This document shows, in pieces, positions 25,966 to 35,504 of a stretch of 64,000 bases of DNA. The notes below the pieces were generated by a model. It saw only the letters and a program-made list of their open reading frames with translations, was not told the origin of the DNA and ran no database searches. The DNA comes from Micavibrio sp. Its GTDB lineage: Bacteria; Pseudomonadota; Alphaproteobacteria; Micavibrionales; Micavibrionaceae. Positions within the stretch are counted from its first letter, which is position 1; each line of letters begins with the position of its first letter. The stretch spans positions 124,001-188,000 of the forward strand of contig BQJE01000003.1 in assembly GCA_021604545.1 (NCBI GenBank), in the 5' to 3' direction. The position numbers and the translations under genes were made by a program.

Positions 25966-26574
25966 TTAGTAAGCAGCAGTCAATACAATCGCTTCTGAGA
26001 ACAGACCGATAGGCTGCACAGCACCCCAGGTAACGGTCGCACCAACAGCGATAGGACCGTTTAGCGATGTGATATTGTAGTTGGCAACTGTCGCTGTCGT
26101 ACCACCACCAGATGGGAACGTCGCAGCCGCAGCACCAATACCGCCGAGGCTAACATTTGCCAGCTTCATTGTCCCGACTGGACCGTTACCACCACCTGTT
26201 GCAGCCAACACAACAGCACCAAGACCGGTGACAGTCATATTGATGTTTGGCGTTGTATCAACAGCTGTAAAGACGAATGAACCGTTTGCCACGGCACCAC
26301 CAACGGCAACAGCATTCGGTGATGCTGTGATAGCACCCGTTGTAGCAAGAACAACGCTACCGGCAGGTGCAGTCGCAGCAACCGAACCAAAGTTTGCATT
26401 GGCACCAGCGGCCAAAGCAATACCTGTGATAAAGCTACCCGTTACGCTAATCGTTGCAGTGGCTGCTTGCGCACTGCTGATCAATGGTTGCGGCACAAAA
26501 CCACTTAGTGCAACAACGGCTGCGCCTGTGACGGCCGCCGCTTTCGTTTTAATGTGAGATTTCTTATTAGACAT
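25966..26574 (-). CDS. DUF4402-like major fibre subunit
   Basis: 202 residues with a strong GTAAGGAG ribosome site 7 bp before the ATG. A signal peptide (basic MSNKKSHIKTKAAA, hydrophobic core, cut near AQAA about 38) precedes a mature protein almost entirely of Ala, Gly, Thr, Val, Ser and Asn, without Cys. The pattern (ISVTGSFITGIALAAGANAN, FGSVAATAPAGSVVL, final IGLFSEAIVLTAAY) fits a DUF4402-type all-beta subunit. Its own promoter with an operator-like palindrome and its own terminator indicate a separately and strongly expressed product, as for a major pilin or coat protein. Confidence 0.72.
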   Translation of the reverse strand: MSNKKSHIKTKAAAVTGAAVVALSGFVPQPLISSAQAATATISVTGSFITGIALAAGANANFGSVAATAPAGSVVLATTGAITASPNAVAVGGAVANGSFVFTAVDTTPNINMTVTGLGAVVLAATGGGNGPVGTMKLANVSLGGIGAAAATFPSGGGTTATVANYNITSLNGPIAVGATVTWGAVQPIGLFSEAIVLTAAY

Positions 26575-26619
26575 TAGCTAAGCTCCTTACTTTTCTAGTT
26601 TGGCATTTCGATGTAACTC

Positions 26620-26649
26620 AGTATAGAAGCGTAAATATCCTTTTACGCT
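26620..26649 (-). promoter_or_regulatory. Promoter and operator-like palindrome of the major subunit gene
   Basis: On the minus strand a -10 element TATACT (26625-26620) lies about 46 bp before the start codon. Two base pairs further upstream is a perfect inverted repeat, AGCGTAAA (26628-26635) and TTTACGCT (26642-26649), spaced by 6 bp. It would cover the -35/spacer region of this promoter, the classic position of a repressor or activator site. No good -35 hexamer is visible, in keeping with an activated promoter. Confidence 0.55.
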
Positions 26650-26945
26650 CTTATTATTCGCAAACCTTACTTGGTTGCACGGTACCATAAAAAACAGACC
26701 TTGAAAAGCTACTAAAACCTGACAATGGCCAGATAATAAAGGCTTCCCCTGCGTCACACCAAAGCATTTGCTGTAACTATAATAATAACGCCGTTTTGGT
26801 TAAAATACCGTTTAAGTCATATGGCAACTATACTTAAGAACATTCCCACATTTCTTATTTACTAGGTGAGAGTAACCTCATATTATTCAAGCCCTCAAGA
26901 CTCAAAAAGATTTTATTCACTATATAATCCCGGAGAAACACTATT
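26650..26945. other. Intergenic spacer between major subunit and TPR-sulfotransferase genes
   Basis: Together with the promoter region this makes a divergent gap of about 370 bp. It is AT-rich and has no reading frame worth calling. The GGAG at 26932-26935 serves as ribosome site of the gene at 26946. A TATAAT at 26923 lies too close to that site to be its main promoter element; another TATAAT at 26778 lacks a fitting -35. Confidence 0.4.
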
Positions 26946-29357
26946 ATGGGTTCGTCAAAAGTAAAAAATGATCAGGAAGAACAGCAACATGTTACGTTGG
27001 ATGAAGCTGTAACCCTTGCGCAGGGTCACCACCAATCAGGCAATTACATTCTTGCAGAAAGAACATACAGAGATATTCTGCGGAGTGTACCGGATCACTT
27101 CCCTACCACCCAATTCTTAGGGGTTTTGCTGTTTCAGTCGGGGAATTATGATGAAGCCAAATACTTCCTAAAACTTGCACTCGATACAGAGCCCGAAGAC
27201 CATAATTGCTGGAACAATTATGGTGGCGTTCTCACAGCGGTCCATGAATACGAAGAAGCTCTGGATGCATATAATCGCGCTCTGAAAGCAGCGCCGACTT
27301 ACCTTGATGCCCTCAATAATAAATCCTATACGCTTTGGCTTTTGGGGCGTCTCGACGAAGCTGAAGAGGCCTGTCATAAAGCGCTGGAAGTTGCGCCAGA
27401 CAGCGTTGTTGCCCTAAACAATCTGGGCATTATTTTATCCAAGCAAATCAAATTTGAAGAATCAATCGATATATGGGAAAAGGCCAGTGAACTGAGCCCT
27501 GATGAGGCAATGGTCTGGATCAACTGGGGGAATATTCTGCGGGAAATGGGCCGATTGTCCGAATCAGAAGAAAAATGCCGCAAAGCTATCGAGCTTGCCC
27601 CTGACAATCCGGAAGCCCTGAACAATCTGGGCAACGCATTACGTGACCAGAGCAAACCCGAAGAAGCAATTGAGTATTATCGTAAAGCCGCCAATATCAA
27701 ACCTGATTATCATCAGGTCCATAACAACATGGCGATTGCCTATGCCGATAACTGCCGATTCGAAGAATCTGCGATTGCCGCAAAATACGCGGTCGCTTTT
27801 AAAGATGACTTTGCCGATGGCTACATTAACTTAAGCCGGGCATTGTGTGAGTTGGGCGATTATGAACCGGCCCACCGGGCTGCACAACGCTCCATCCACC
27901 TGGACCCCGAAAACCCTGAAACATATCTGGGTTTGGCTGATGTGTTGCTTAAATCCGACCAATTCGACGATGGCGAAGCTGTCTTGCAGGAGGCCCTGAA
28001 AAAGGAGCCCAATTCAGCACGCGCTTACATGAAGCTCTGTGAGATACGGGACAATATGAACGACTTTGAAGGCGCGATAGAGGCTATCGATAAAGCCATC
28101 GAGATTAGCCCTGATATGGCGCAGCCCTGGATGCGTAAAGCCATGACATACTATCTGGCAGGCGAAGTTGAAGCCGCTCTTGAGACCGTCGACAAAGCGC
28201 TCCAACTTTCACCCAAGTGGACCGTCGCTCTGCAGCAAAAAGCTGAAATGCTGGTGGCCATTAACGAGAACGAGCAGGCAGAAGAAATTATCCGTGAAAT
28301 TTTCAAAGTGACCAAAGAACTTCCCGGAACTTATGGGACTCTAACCAGCATCAAAAAATTCAAATCTGAAGATGACGAAGATTTTCAAAACATGCTGGAT
28401 CTAGAGGACAAAGTTGAATCCTTTGGACAAAATTTGGCAGCCGCGCTTTATTTTGCCATTTCCGATGCCTATGAACAGATGAAAAAATATGATCAGTCTT
28501 TTGAATACTTAAAACGCGCCAATGATATTAAACGCAAAAGCGTACCCTATATTACCTGGAAAGATATGGACTATCATGGTCTCGTTAAAGAGAAATACAC
28601 CCCGCAACTTTTAAAACAAAATGAAGGAAAAGGTTGCGATTCAGATGTCCCTGTTTTCATCGTTGGTATGCCGCGCTCCGGAACAACCTTAACGGAGCAA
28701 ATCCTGGCCGCACATCCCGATGTTCTCGGTGCGGGCGAACTGCCCTATATGGGCAAAGTAGACAAAATGACCCGCCACCAAAGTATTACAGATGCAAAGA
28801 CTCTGGGTGAGGAATATCTCAAACTCGCCCGCACCAAAGACAAGGACGGCGATGCCAAGCGCATCGTTGATAAAATGCCCGCGAATTACATGTTTGTTGG
28901 GTTTATTGCCTCTATTTTACCCAATGCAAAAATCATCCATTGCCGCCGCAACCCCATTGATACCTGTTTGTCCTGCTACAAGCAGAATTTTGCACGCGGA
29001 CAATACTGGTCGTATAACCTTGAAGAGCTGGCTGATGCCTATAAGCGTTACCTTGATCTCATGGAATACTGGAAGGAAGTTCTGCCGGGCCGCATCCTGG
29101 AGGTTGATTACGAAACCACTGTGAATAACCTGGAAGACGAAGCCAAAAGACTGATCGATCATATCGGTCTGGAATGGAATGATGCCTGCCTTGAACCACA
29201 CAAACAAAAGCGCAACGTCATCACAGCCAGCAAGGCCCAGGTCACAAAGCCGGTTTACAATACATCCGTTGAAAAATGGCGGCGCTACGAAGAGCAGCTC
29301 CAACCCCTTGTTCAGGAGCTCATGCCGTCTCAAGCCCTGAAGAAAAACCTGAATTAG
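26946..29357 (+). CDS. Tetratricopeptide-repeat sulfotransferase
   Basis: 803 residues. The first 470 or so are about twelve TPR units (repeated patterns such as A-x-N-N-L-G and EAIEYYRKAANIKPD). The C-terminal domain is a PAPS-dependent sulfotransferase: the 5'-phosphosulfate loop is VGMPRSGTTLTEQIL (about 573-587) and the 3'-phosphate site is CRRNPIDTCLSCYKQ (about 667-681). No signal peptide. Proteins of this architecture are frequent in alphaproteobacteria and are thought to sulfate glycans or proteins, but targets are mostly unknown. It lies next to the fibre locus. Confidence 0.9.
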   Translation: MGSSKVKNDQEEQQHVTLDEAVTLAQGHHQSGNYILAERTYRDILRSVPDHFPTTQFLGVLLFQSGNYDEAKYFLKLALDTEPEDHNCWNNYGGVLTAVHEYEEALDAYNRALKAAPTYLDALNNKSYTLWLLGRLDEAEEACHKALEVAPDSVVALNNLGIILSKQIKFEESIDIWEKASELSPDEAMVWINWGNILREMGRLSESEEKCRKAIELAPDNPEALNNLGNALRDQSKPEEAIEYYRKAANIKPDYHQVHNNMAIAYADNCRFEESAIAAKYAVAFKDDFADGYINLSRALCELGDYEPAHRAAQRSIHLDPENPETYLGLADVLLKSDQFDDGEAVLQEALKKEPNSARAYMKLCEIRDNMNDFEGAIEAIDKAIEISPDMAQPWMRKAMTYYLAGEVEAALETVDKALQLSPKWTVALQQKAEMLVAINENEQAEEIIREIFKVTKELPGTYGTLTSIKKFKSEDDEDFQNMLDLEDKVESFGQNLAAALYFAISDAYEQMKKYDQSFEYLKRANDIKRKSVPYITWKDMDYHGLVKEKYTPQLLKQNEGKGCDSDVPVFIVGMPRSGTTLTEQILAAHPDVLGAGELPYMGKVDKMTRHQSITDAKTLGEEYLKLARTKDKDGDAKRIVDKMPANYMFVGFIASILPNAKIIHCRRNPIDTCLSCYKQNFARGQYWSYNLEELADAYKRYLDLMEYWKEVLPGRILEVDYETTVNNLEDEAKRLIDHIGLEWNDACLEPHKQKRNVITASKAQVTKPVYNTSVEKWRRYEEQLQPLVQELMPSQALKKNLN

Positions 29358-29370
29358 TTATGCTAGACAC

Positions 29371-29673
29371 ATGAGCGTTTGGGACAGTCCGGAAGCAAAA
29401 AAGCAAAAAAAGCTAAGAAAATGCATAAGAAATGCAGTCTTCGCCATGGGGGTTGGCATTGGGCTTCTATTGCTCGTCGCCTTTTATCCGGACAAGGAAG
29501 GAGCTGAAAATGTTACAAAATCTTTCAGCGCGCTGAGCTGGTGTCTTGTCCTATACGGAACAGCCCTGCTTGCTACCTCTATCTTAAAACGGGACTGGGC
29601 CCCAGCCACGAACACCCTACTCACATGGATTGTTGTACCTGCATATGTAGTCTATATTTTGACAGGCATGTAG
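29371..29673 (+). CDS. Small membrane protein of unknown function
   Basis: 100 residues with a basic N-terminus and three hydrophobic segments (about 23-41, 55-72, 80-98). I do not recognise a family. It follows the sulfotransferase gene by 13 bp. There is no Shine-Dalgarno sequence; instead TATGCT lies 6 nt before the ATG, which would suit a leaderless mRNA, as proposed for other genes here. Function cannot be inferred. Confidence 0.6.
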   Translation: MSVWDSPEAKKQKKLRKCIRNAVFAMGVGIGLLLLVAFYPDKEGAENVTKSFSALSWCLVLYGTALLATSILKRDWAPATNTLLTWIVVPAYVVYILTGM

Positions 29674-29789
29674 TGAACATCCTGAAAATCAAATAAAAAT
29701 AGTGCATCAACATGTAATTAATTTTACACTGGGGAGCGGTATAAGTATCTTTCCAGCTACGATTCTGTAACCTAATAAAGAATATATAT

Positions 29790-32700
29790 ATGTCAGATCT
29801 GATAAACAAAGCGCTCAAACAACTCCCCGCCAAAGCGACAGCTGACCAGAAAAAATTTCTTAAGATCATCAGCGCAGAGATACCCGAAGAAGATATGGTA
29901 TTATTTGACCCGGCGCTTTTTGCAAAAATGGCCTTAACCCATTATGAGCTTGCTAAGAAAAAGGGACACAAAAAACCAAAGCTAAAAATTTACTGCCCTG
30001 CTATAAAAGGCCAGACAAAACGCAAAACCATTATTGACCTCGTCAGTGACGATCTTGCCTTTCTTATTGATTCAATTGCTGCTGAAATTAACAAACACAA
30101 TCTGCTTATTCATCTTCTGGTCCACCCGATTGTCTATGTTCAATACGATAAATCCGGCCGCTTAAAGGACATATCAAAGACACCACAAAAAGATTACAAA
30201 GTACAATCTCACATCCATGTGCAAATTCACGAAACTTTGTCGCAGGAAGAGCTGTCTGCCTTGGAAACAGGGCTATACACAGCGATCGACGATGTCTTTA
30301 CGGCCAACCAGGACTGGCGGGCCATGCTCAAGCAGCTCAAGCTTAGCCAGGAACAGCTAGCCGCTGCAAAAACAAAACGCGCGCCCAAGGAAATTGAAAA
30401 ATACTGCGCCTTCCTTGATTACCTCTACAACAATAATTTTACGCTTCTGGCTTTTCGTGAATATGAATTTGTTGAACGCAGTGGGGCGCTGCAAAGTAAA
30501 ACTGTGAAAGGCTCAAGCCTTGGTTTATTACATGATGATATCCGGCCTGCTTATATCAGCGAAAGCGACGAAGGCCTGCCGCGCAATCTTCAGGAATTAA
30601 GACGCAATCTGGCGCCGGTTTCAATTTCAAAAACCAATCGCCTTTCTACCGTTCACCGGCGCGTCCCCATGGACGCCATTGCTGTTAAAACTTACAATCC
30701 CGATGGTAGCATTAAAGGTGAAAAGCTTTTTCTTGGGCTGTTTACCTCCGTGACTTACTCCCGCAGCGTCAGCGACGTGCCGTATTTGCGCCAAAAAGTC
30801 GAAGACACCATCGACGCTTCCGGTTTTACTCAAGGCAGTCACGACCGCAAAGCCCTACGCCACATCCTTGAAAAATATCCACGTGATGAATTGTTCCAGA
30901 TTGAAGTAAACGAGCTTCTCAAAATATCTCTGAACATTCTGCGTCTACAGGAACGCCAGCGCATTGCTCTGTTCATGCGCCGCGATCCCTTTGGCCGCTA
31001 TATTTCCTGCCTGGTTTATGTACCGCGTGATCGATTTGGCACCAAACTCAGGAAGTCAATGGTCGCCATACTGGAGGAGGAATTAGGCGGAACCTGCACT
31101 GATTTTTATACCACAATGGATGACTCGGTTTATGCCCGGGTGATGTGCATTGTGAATGTCAACCAAAAGAATCCGCCAAAATATAGTCCAGCCTATATTG
31201 AAAAATTACTGCAGGAAACGGGACAAACATGGGCGGAAATGCTTTCTGATGCCCTTGTTCAGACACTAGACGATGAAGACACAATCACAAGGCTGACATT
31301 GAAATATGACGAAGCCTTCCCCGTGGCTTACACCGCCCGCTTTCTTGCCAAGCATGCCGTCTTTGATATCGATAAAATCGAACAAACTTTAGAAACAGGC
31401 CGCATCATTTTACATCTCTACCGTTCAAATAAATCGGCCCCTAACCAGTTGCGCATGAAAGTCTACCATCCCGGCTCACCTCTCACCTTATCAGACGTTA
31501 TGCCGATCATGGAAGATATGGGGCTGCGCGCGATTTCCGAGCTTCCTTTTGAAATCAAGCCAGGACGCGAAGATAAATCTGTGTGGATACATGACTTCCT
31601 TCTTGAGCTGCCCGAAGATCACGGCTCCGTTATCATCAAAGATGTGAAAGAAAACTTTGAAACTGCCTTTACCAAAATCTGGTACAACGAGATGGAAAGT
31701 GATGGGCTCAACAGGCTCGTTCTTGGTGCGAGTGCGGGCTGGCAGGAAGTTACCATTCTGCGCGCCTATGTCCGCTACCTGCGCCAAATCCGCTATCCGT
31801 TCAGCCGACCCTATATTGAAAAGGCACTGACCGAACACCCGAATATCAGCCGCGCCATCGTTGATCTTTTTACAGCACTCCACAATCCAGCCAATGGCAA
31901 CAAAGGCGAAAAACTCGCGGTGGCCGTCGAAAAGAAAATAAACAAAGCACTCGAAGATGTTGAATCCCTCGATCAGGACCGAATCCTGCGCAACATCACA
32001 GCAATGGTAAACGCAACCCTGCGTACCAATTTCTTCCAAAGCGATAAAGACGGCAATCCAAAATCCTATCTGTCACTCAAATTAAAAAGCGGTGACGTTC
32101 CGGACCTGCCGGAGCCGAAACCTTTCGTCGAAGTCTTTGTCTATTCCCCGCGTGTTGAGGCCATTCACTTACGCGGCGATATGATTGCGCGCGGTGGATT
32201 GCGCTGGTCTGACCGTCACGAAGATTTCCGCACCGAGGTCCTTGGTCTGATGAAGGCACAGATGGTAAAGAACGCTGTGATCGTTCCTATGGGCGCTAAA
32301 GGCGGTTTTGTTGTTAAATCGGACATTAAGGACCGTGATGAATTTTTCAAAGAAGGCGTGGAATGCTACAAGACCCTCATTCGCGGTCTTCTCGACATTA
32401 CTGATAACCGCAAAGGCAACAAAATTGTTCCACCGAAAAAAGTCATGCGCCGTGATGGTAACGATCCCTATCTGGTTGTTGCCGCCGACAAGGGAACCGC
32501 AACTTTTTCTGATATTGCCAACGGATTGTCACAGGATTACGGCTTCTGGCTTGACGATGCTTTTGCTTCCGGCGGCTCTGCCGGTTACGACCACAAGAAA
32601 ATGGGCATCACCGCCAAAGGCGGCTGGGAATCAGTCAAACTGCATTTCCGCCAGCTCAACCACAACACCCAAACCCAACCCTTTGACGTCGTCGGTGTTG

Positions 32701-34586
32701 GCGATATGGGTGGCGACGTGTTTGGCAACGGCATGCTGCTCTCAAAAGAAATTCGTCTGATTGGCGCGTTTAACCATATGCATATTTTCTGCGATCCCAA
32801 TCCCGATACAGCCGAAAGTTTCAAAGAAAGAAAACGCCTGTTCGATAAAATCAAAGGATGGGGTGAGTACGACGAGAAAAAACTCTCCAAAGGTGGACGC
32901 ATTTATTCCCGCACCGATAAAACTCTGACCCTGACGCCGGAAATTCGCAAGCGCTTTGATATCGACAAAGAAAAAGTCACGCCCAATGAATTGATGCGCG
33001 CCATGCTTCTCTCACGAACCGATCTTCTCTGGTTCGGCGGCATCGGCACCTATATCAAGGCCAAAAGCGAAACCGACGCCGATGCAGGCGATAAAACAAA
33101 CGATGCCTTGCGTATCAACGGCTCCGAGCTCCGGGCCAAAGTCATCGGCGAGGGTGCCAATCTTGGCGTGACCCAATTGGGCCGCATCGAATTTGCTGAA
33201 AATGGCGGCATGATCAACACAGACTTCCTCGATAATTCTGGCGGCGTTGATTCTTCCGACCATGAAGTCAATATAAAGATTTTAATGTCCGATGTCATGG
33301 CCACCCCGTCACGCAAAATGACCGTTGCTACGCGCAATAAATTGCTGGAACAAATGACGGATGAAATCGCAGAGCACGTCCTGCGCAACAACTACCAGCA
33401 AGCGCAAGCCATCTCCCTGGCCGAACTTCAGGCGCGTGAAAACCTTCAGATTCAGGACGAATACATTCAGGAGATGGAGCGCGAACTGGGCCTCAACCGC
33501 GAGATAGAAGGCCTGCCCGATACAGAAACCATTCAACAACGCCTACGCAACGGCAAGGGCATGACGCGCCCTGAATTATGTGTGCTCTTGTCTTACTCCA
33601 AAATTAATTTTACCCAGGATTTGCTCGACAGTGATATTCCTGACAATCCGGATATGCAGGGCTGGCTGATGAATTACTTCCCGGTGCCCTTGCGTGAGAA
33701 ATACAAAAAAGAAATTCAGGGCCACCGTCTGAAACGTGAAATCATTGCCACCGTCATGGCCAATTCACTGGTCAACCGTATGGGTCCAACATTCCTGAAA
33801 TCCACCAGAGATAAAACCGGTGCCTCACCAGCCGATATTGCGCGCGCCTATATCATTGTCCGCGAGGCCTTTGGTCTGCGGGCTCTATGGGACGAAATCG
33901 AAGCGCTTGATAACGAGGTTCCAGCGGAAGTGCAAATGAAAGCCATGCGCGATATCTCTGATCTGGCGGAGCACGCCATCAACTGGTTCCTGACACGACT
34001 GGGGCGTTCTCTGGATATTTCTCAGGACATCAAGGGTTTCAGCAAAGGTATCGAAGCCCTGCAGAAAAACTTAAATGCACTGGTTACAAACGACCTCAAG
34101 CAATCGATTGAACAGCGACTGCAGGCACAACTACGTGATGGTCTGCCAAAAACCCTCGCGAAAAAAATCGCATTGCTTCCAGCTCTATCCTCAGCCTGCG
34201 ATATTATCCGCATTGCCTTGGAACAAAAAACCGATGTCATCAACACCGCTCGCGCTTATTTCGAACTGGGTGAAAAATTCCATCTCTCCTGGCTGCGCCA
34301 ACAGGCGCGGTACCTACCGGCGGATGACCACTGGAGTGCCGAAGCCACGTCCGGCCTTGTCGACCAACTCTATGGCTGTCAGGCGGGTCTGACAGTGCGC
34401 ATCCTCAAAGATGCCAATGGCAGGAACGGCAAGGACCACTCACCTGTCGAAAAATGGCTACAAAAGAATGGTGATCAGGCACGGCAACTTGATCCGCTCT
34501 TTGCCGAGCTACGCCGCGCTGGCACGATTGATCTGGCCATGCTGATTATTGCCGAACAGCGCCTGCGCAATCTTTATGACGGCTAA
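29790..34586 (+). CDS. gdhB: NAD-dependent glutamate dehydrogenase, large type
   Basis: 1598 residues, the size of the 180-kDa class of NAD-GDH found in alphaproteobacteria, pseudomonads and actinobacteria. It oxidises glutamate to 2-oxoglutarate and ammonia. The N-terminal third holds ACT-like regulatory segments. The catalytic core (about 720-1200) shows RGGLRWSDRHEDFRTEVLGL, then KNAVIVPMGAKGGFVVK with the substrate lysines (about 827-842), VGVGDMGGDVFGNGML and GEGANLGVTQLGR for NAD binding. A long helical C-terminal domain follows. It is transcribed alone and overlaps the convergent ubiA stop by 4 bp. Confidence 0.96.
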   Translation: MSDLINKALKQLPAKATADQKKFLKIISAEIPEEDMVLFDPALFAKMALTHYELAKKKGHKKPKLKIYCPAIKGQTKRKTIIDLVSDDLAFLIDSIAAEINKHNLLIHLLVHPIVYVQYDKSGRLKDISKTPQKDYKVQSHIHVQIHETLSQEELSALETGLYTAIDDVFTANQDWRAMLKQLKLSQEQLAAAKTKRAPKEIEKYCAFLDYLYNNNFTLLAFREYEFVERSGALQSKTVKGSSLGLLHDDIRPAYISESDEGLPRNLQELRRNLAPVSISKTNRLSTVHRRVPMDAIAVKTYNPDGSIKGEKLFLGLFTSVTYSRSVSDVPYLRQKVEDTIDASGFTQGSHDRKALRHILEKYPRDELFQIEVNELLKISLNILRLQERQRIALFMRRDPFGRYISCLVYVPRDRFGTKLRKSMVAILEEELGGTCTDFYTTMDDSVYARVMCIVNVNQKNPPKYSPAYIEKLLQETGQTWAEMLSDALVQTLDDEDTITRLTLKYDEAFPVAYTARFLAKHAVFDIDKIEQTLETGRIILHLYRSNKSAPNQLRMKVYHPGSPLTLSDVMPIMEDMGLRAISELPFEIKPGREDKSVWIHDFLLELPEDHGSVIIKDVKENFETAFTKIWYNEMESDGLNRLVLGASAGWQEVTILRAYVRYLRQIRYPFSRPYIEKALTEHPNISRAIVDLFTALHNPANGNKGEKLAVAVEKKINKALEDVESLDQDRILRNITAMVNATLRTNFFQSDKDGNPKSYLSLKLKSGDVPDLPEPKPFVEVFVYSPRVEAIHLRGDMIARGGLRWSDRHEDFRTEVLGLMKAQMVKNAVIVPMGAKGGFVVKSDIKDRDEFFKEGVECYKTLIRGLLDITDNRKGNKIVPPKKVMRRDGNDPYLVVAADKGTATFSDIANGLSQDYGFWLDDAFASGGSAGYDHKKMGITAKGGWESVKLHFRQLNHNTQTQPFDVVGVGDMGGDVFGNGMLLSKEIRLIGAFNHMHIFCDPNPDTAESFKERKRLFDKIKGWGEYDEKKLSKGGRIYSRTDKTLTLTPEIRKRFDIDKEKVTPNELMRAMLLSRTDLLWFGGIGTYIKAKSETDADAGDKTNDALRINGSELRAKVIGEGANLGVTQLGRIEFAENGGMINTDFLDNSGGVDSSDHEVNIKILMSDVMATPSRKMTVATRNKLLEQMTDEIAEHVLRNNYQQAQAISLAELQARENLQIQDEYIQEMERELGLNREIEGLPDTETIQQRLRNGKGMTRPELCVLLSYSKINFTQDLLDSDIPDNPDMQGWLMNYFPVPLREKYKKEIQGHRLKREIIATVMANSLVNRMGPTFLKSTRDKTGASPADIARAYIIVREAFGLRALWDEIEALDNEVPAEVQMKAMRDISDLAEHAINWFLTRLGRSLDISQDIKGFSKGIEALQKNLNALVTNDLKQSIEQRLQAQLRDGLPKTLAKKIALLPALSSACDIIRIALEQKTDVINTARAYFELGEKFHLSWLRQQARYLPADDHWSAEATSGLVDQLYGCQAGLTVRILKDANGRNGKDHSPVEKWLQKNGDQARQLDPLFAELRRAGTIDLAMLIIAEQRLRNLYDG

Positions 34587-35503
34587 ACCAGACAACACGC
34601 CAGCAAAACGATCAGTCCAAAATCACGGTTCGCCTTAAAAACCTTCAGAGAGCTTTCGAGATCATCCGGCTGCCAGTTTTTGATCTGCCATGCAAAATGT
34701 CCAGCCAGCGCCAGCACAAAGACGGGCCACAAAATGCCACCAGCGCTCATAAGAAAAGCCAGTGCCAGCAAAACCAAAGCCGCGCCGTAAAACCCGCTCA
34801 CCCATCTTTTACTACTATCACCGAATTTCAGCGCCGTTGATTTAATCCCGGCGACCAGATCATCTTCCTTGTCCTGATGCGCATAAATCGTATCGTAACC
34901 CAGCGTCCAGAAAATCCCGGCGCCGTACAAGCAAAGAGCCGGGAGAGCAACAACTCCGCTGACCGCGCTCCAGCCCATCAGCGCACTGAAATTAAACGTC
35001 AGTCCCAAAAACGCCTGCGGCCACCAGGTCAGCCGCTTCATCAACGGATAGGCGACAATCAACGGCACCACCGTAAACCCAAGCATGACCGTCACAAAAT
35101 TCATCTGCAGCAAAATCGTCAACCCCAACAACAACAACCCGGCCAGAAAAATCATCGCCGCTTGTGGTGACACCACACCAGATGCCAGAGGCCGCGCCTT
35201 TGTGCGCTCCACTTTCTGATCGATCTTGCGGTCCCATAAATCATTGATCACGCACCCAGCCGCCCGCATTACCACCGCGCCAATGCCAAACAACGCTACA
35301 TAACCCCAGTCAGAACTATTCATCGCCGCAATACCGCCCGAGGCCAACGCAATCGCCCACCAACCAGGCAACAGCAACAGCCATATCCCCACCGGCCGAT
35401 CGAGCCGCGCCAGATAGGCGTAAGCGCGCAGCTTTTCCGGGAAAAGCTGCTCCACCCAACCGTCGCTCTTGATATCCGTATGCGTTTTCGTGTTTGATCC
35501 CAT
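34583..35503 (-). CDS. ubiA: 4-hydroxybenzoate polyprenyltransferase
   Basis: 306 residues, polytopic membrane prenyltransferase of ubiquinone synthesis. The first Asp-rich motif NDLWDRKIDQKVERTKARPL and the second YDTIYAHQDKEDD are both present; LDRPVGIWLLLLPGWW precedes them, as usual for UbiA. Start choice is open: ATG at 35503, or GTG at 35524, which has a better GAGGA ribosome site 6 bp upstream. With either, the 5' end touches or overlaps the divergent rsmE start (35505). Its 3' end overlaps gdhB by 4 bp. Confidence 0.95.
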   Translation of the reverse strand: MGSNTKTHTDIKSDGWVEQLFPEKLRAYAYLARLDRPVGIWLLLLPGWWAIALASGGIAAMNSSDWGYVALFGIGAVVMRAAGCVINDLWDRKIDQKVERTKARPLASGVVSPQAAMIFLAGLLLLGLTILLQMNFVTVMLGFTVVPLIVAYPLMKRLTWWPQAFLGLTFNFSALMGWSAVSGVVALPALCLYGAGIFWTLGYDTIYAHQDKEDDLVAGIKSTALKFGDSSKRWVSGFYGAALVLLALAFLMSAGGILWPVFVLALAGHFAWQIKNWQPDDLESSLKVFKANRDFGLIVLLACCLV

Positions 35504-35504
35504 T

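Noticed and set aside
26081-26557. 158-codon Ala/Pro-rich frame opposite the major subunit gene
   Set aside because: Low-complexity mirror of the Ala/Gly/Thr-rich subunit; the real gene has a strong ribosome site, promoter and terminator.
26923-26928. TATAAT before the TPR-sulfotransferase gene as its promoter
   Set aside because: Transcription would start at about 26935, cutting off the GGAG ribosome site; no -35 fits.
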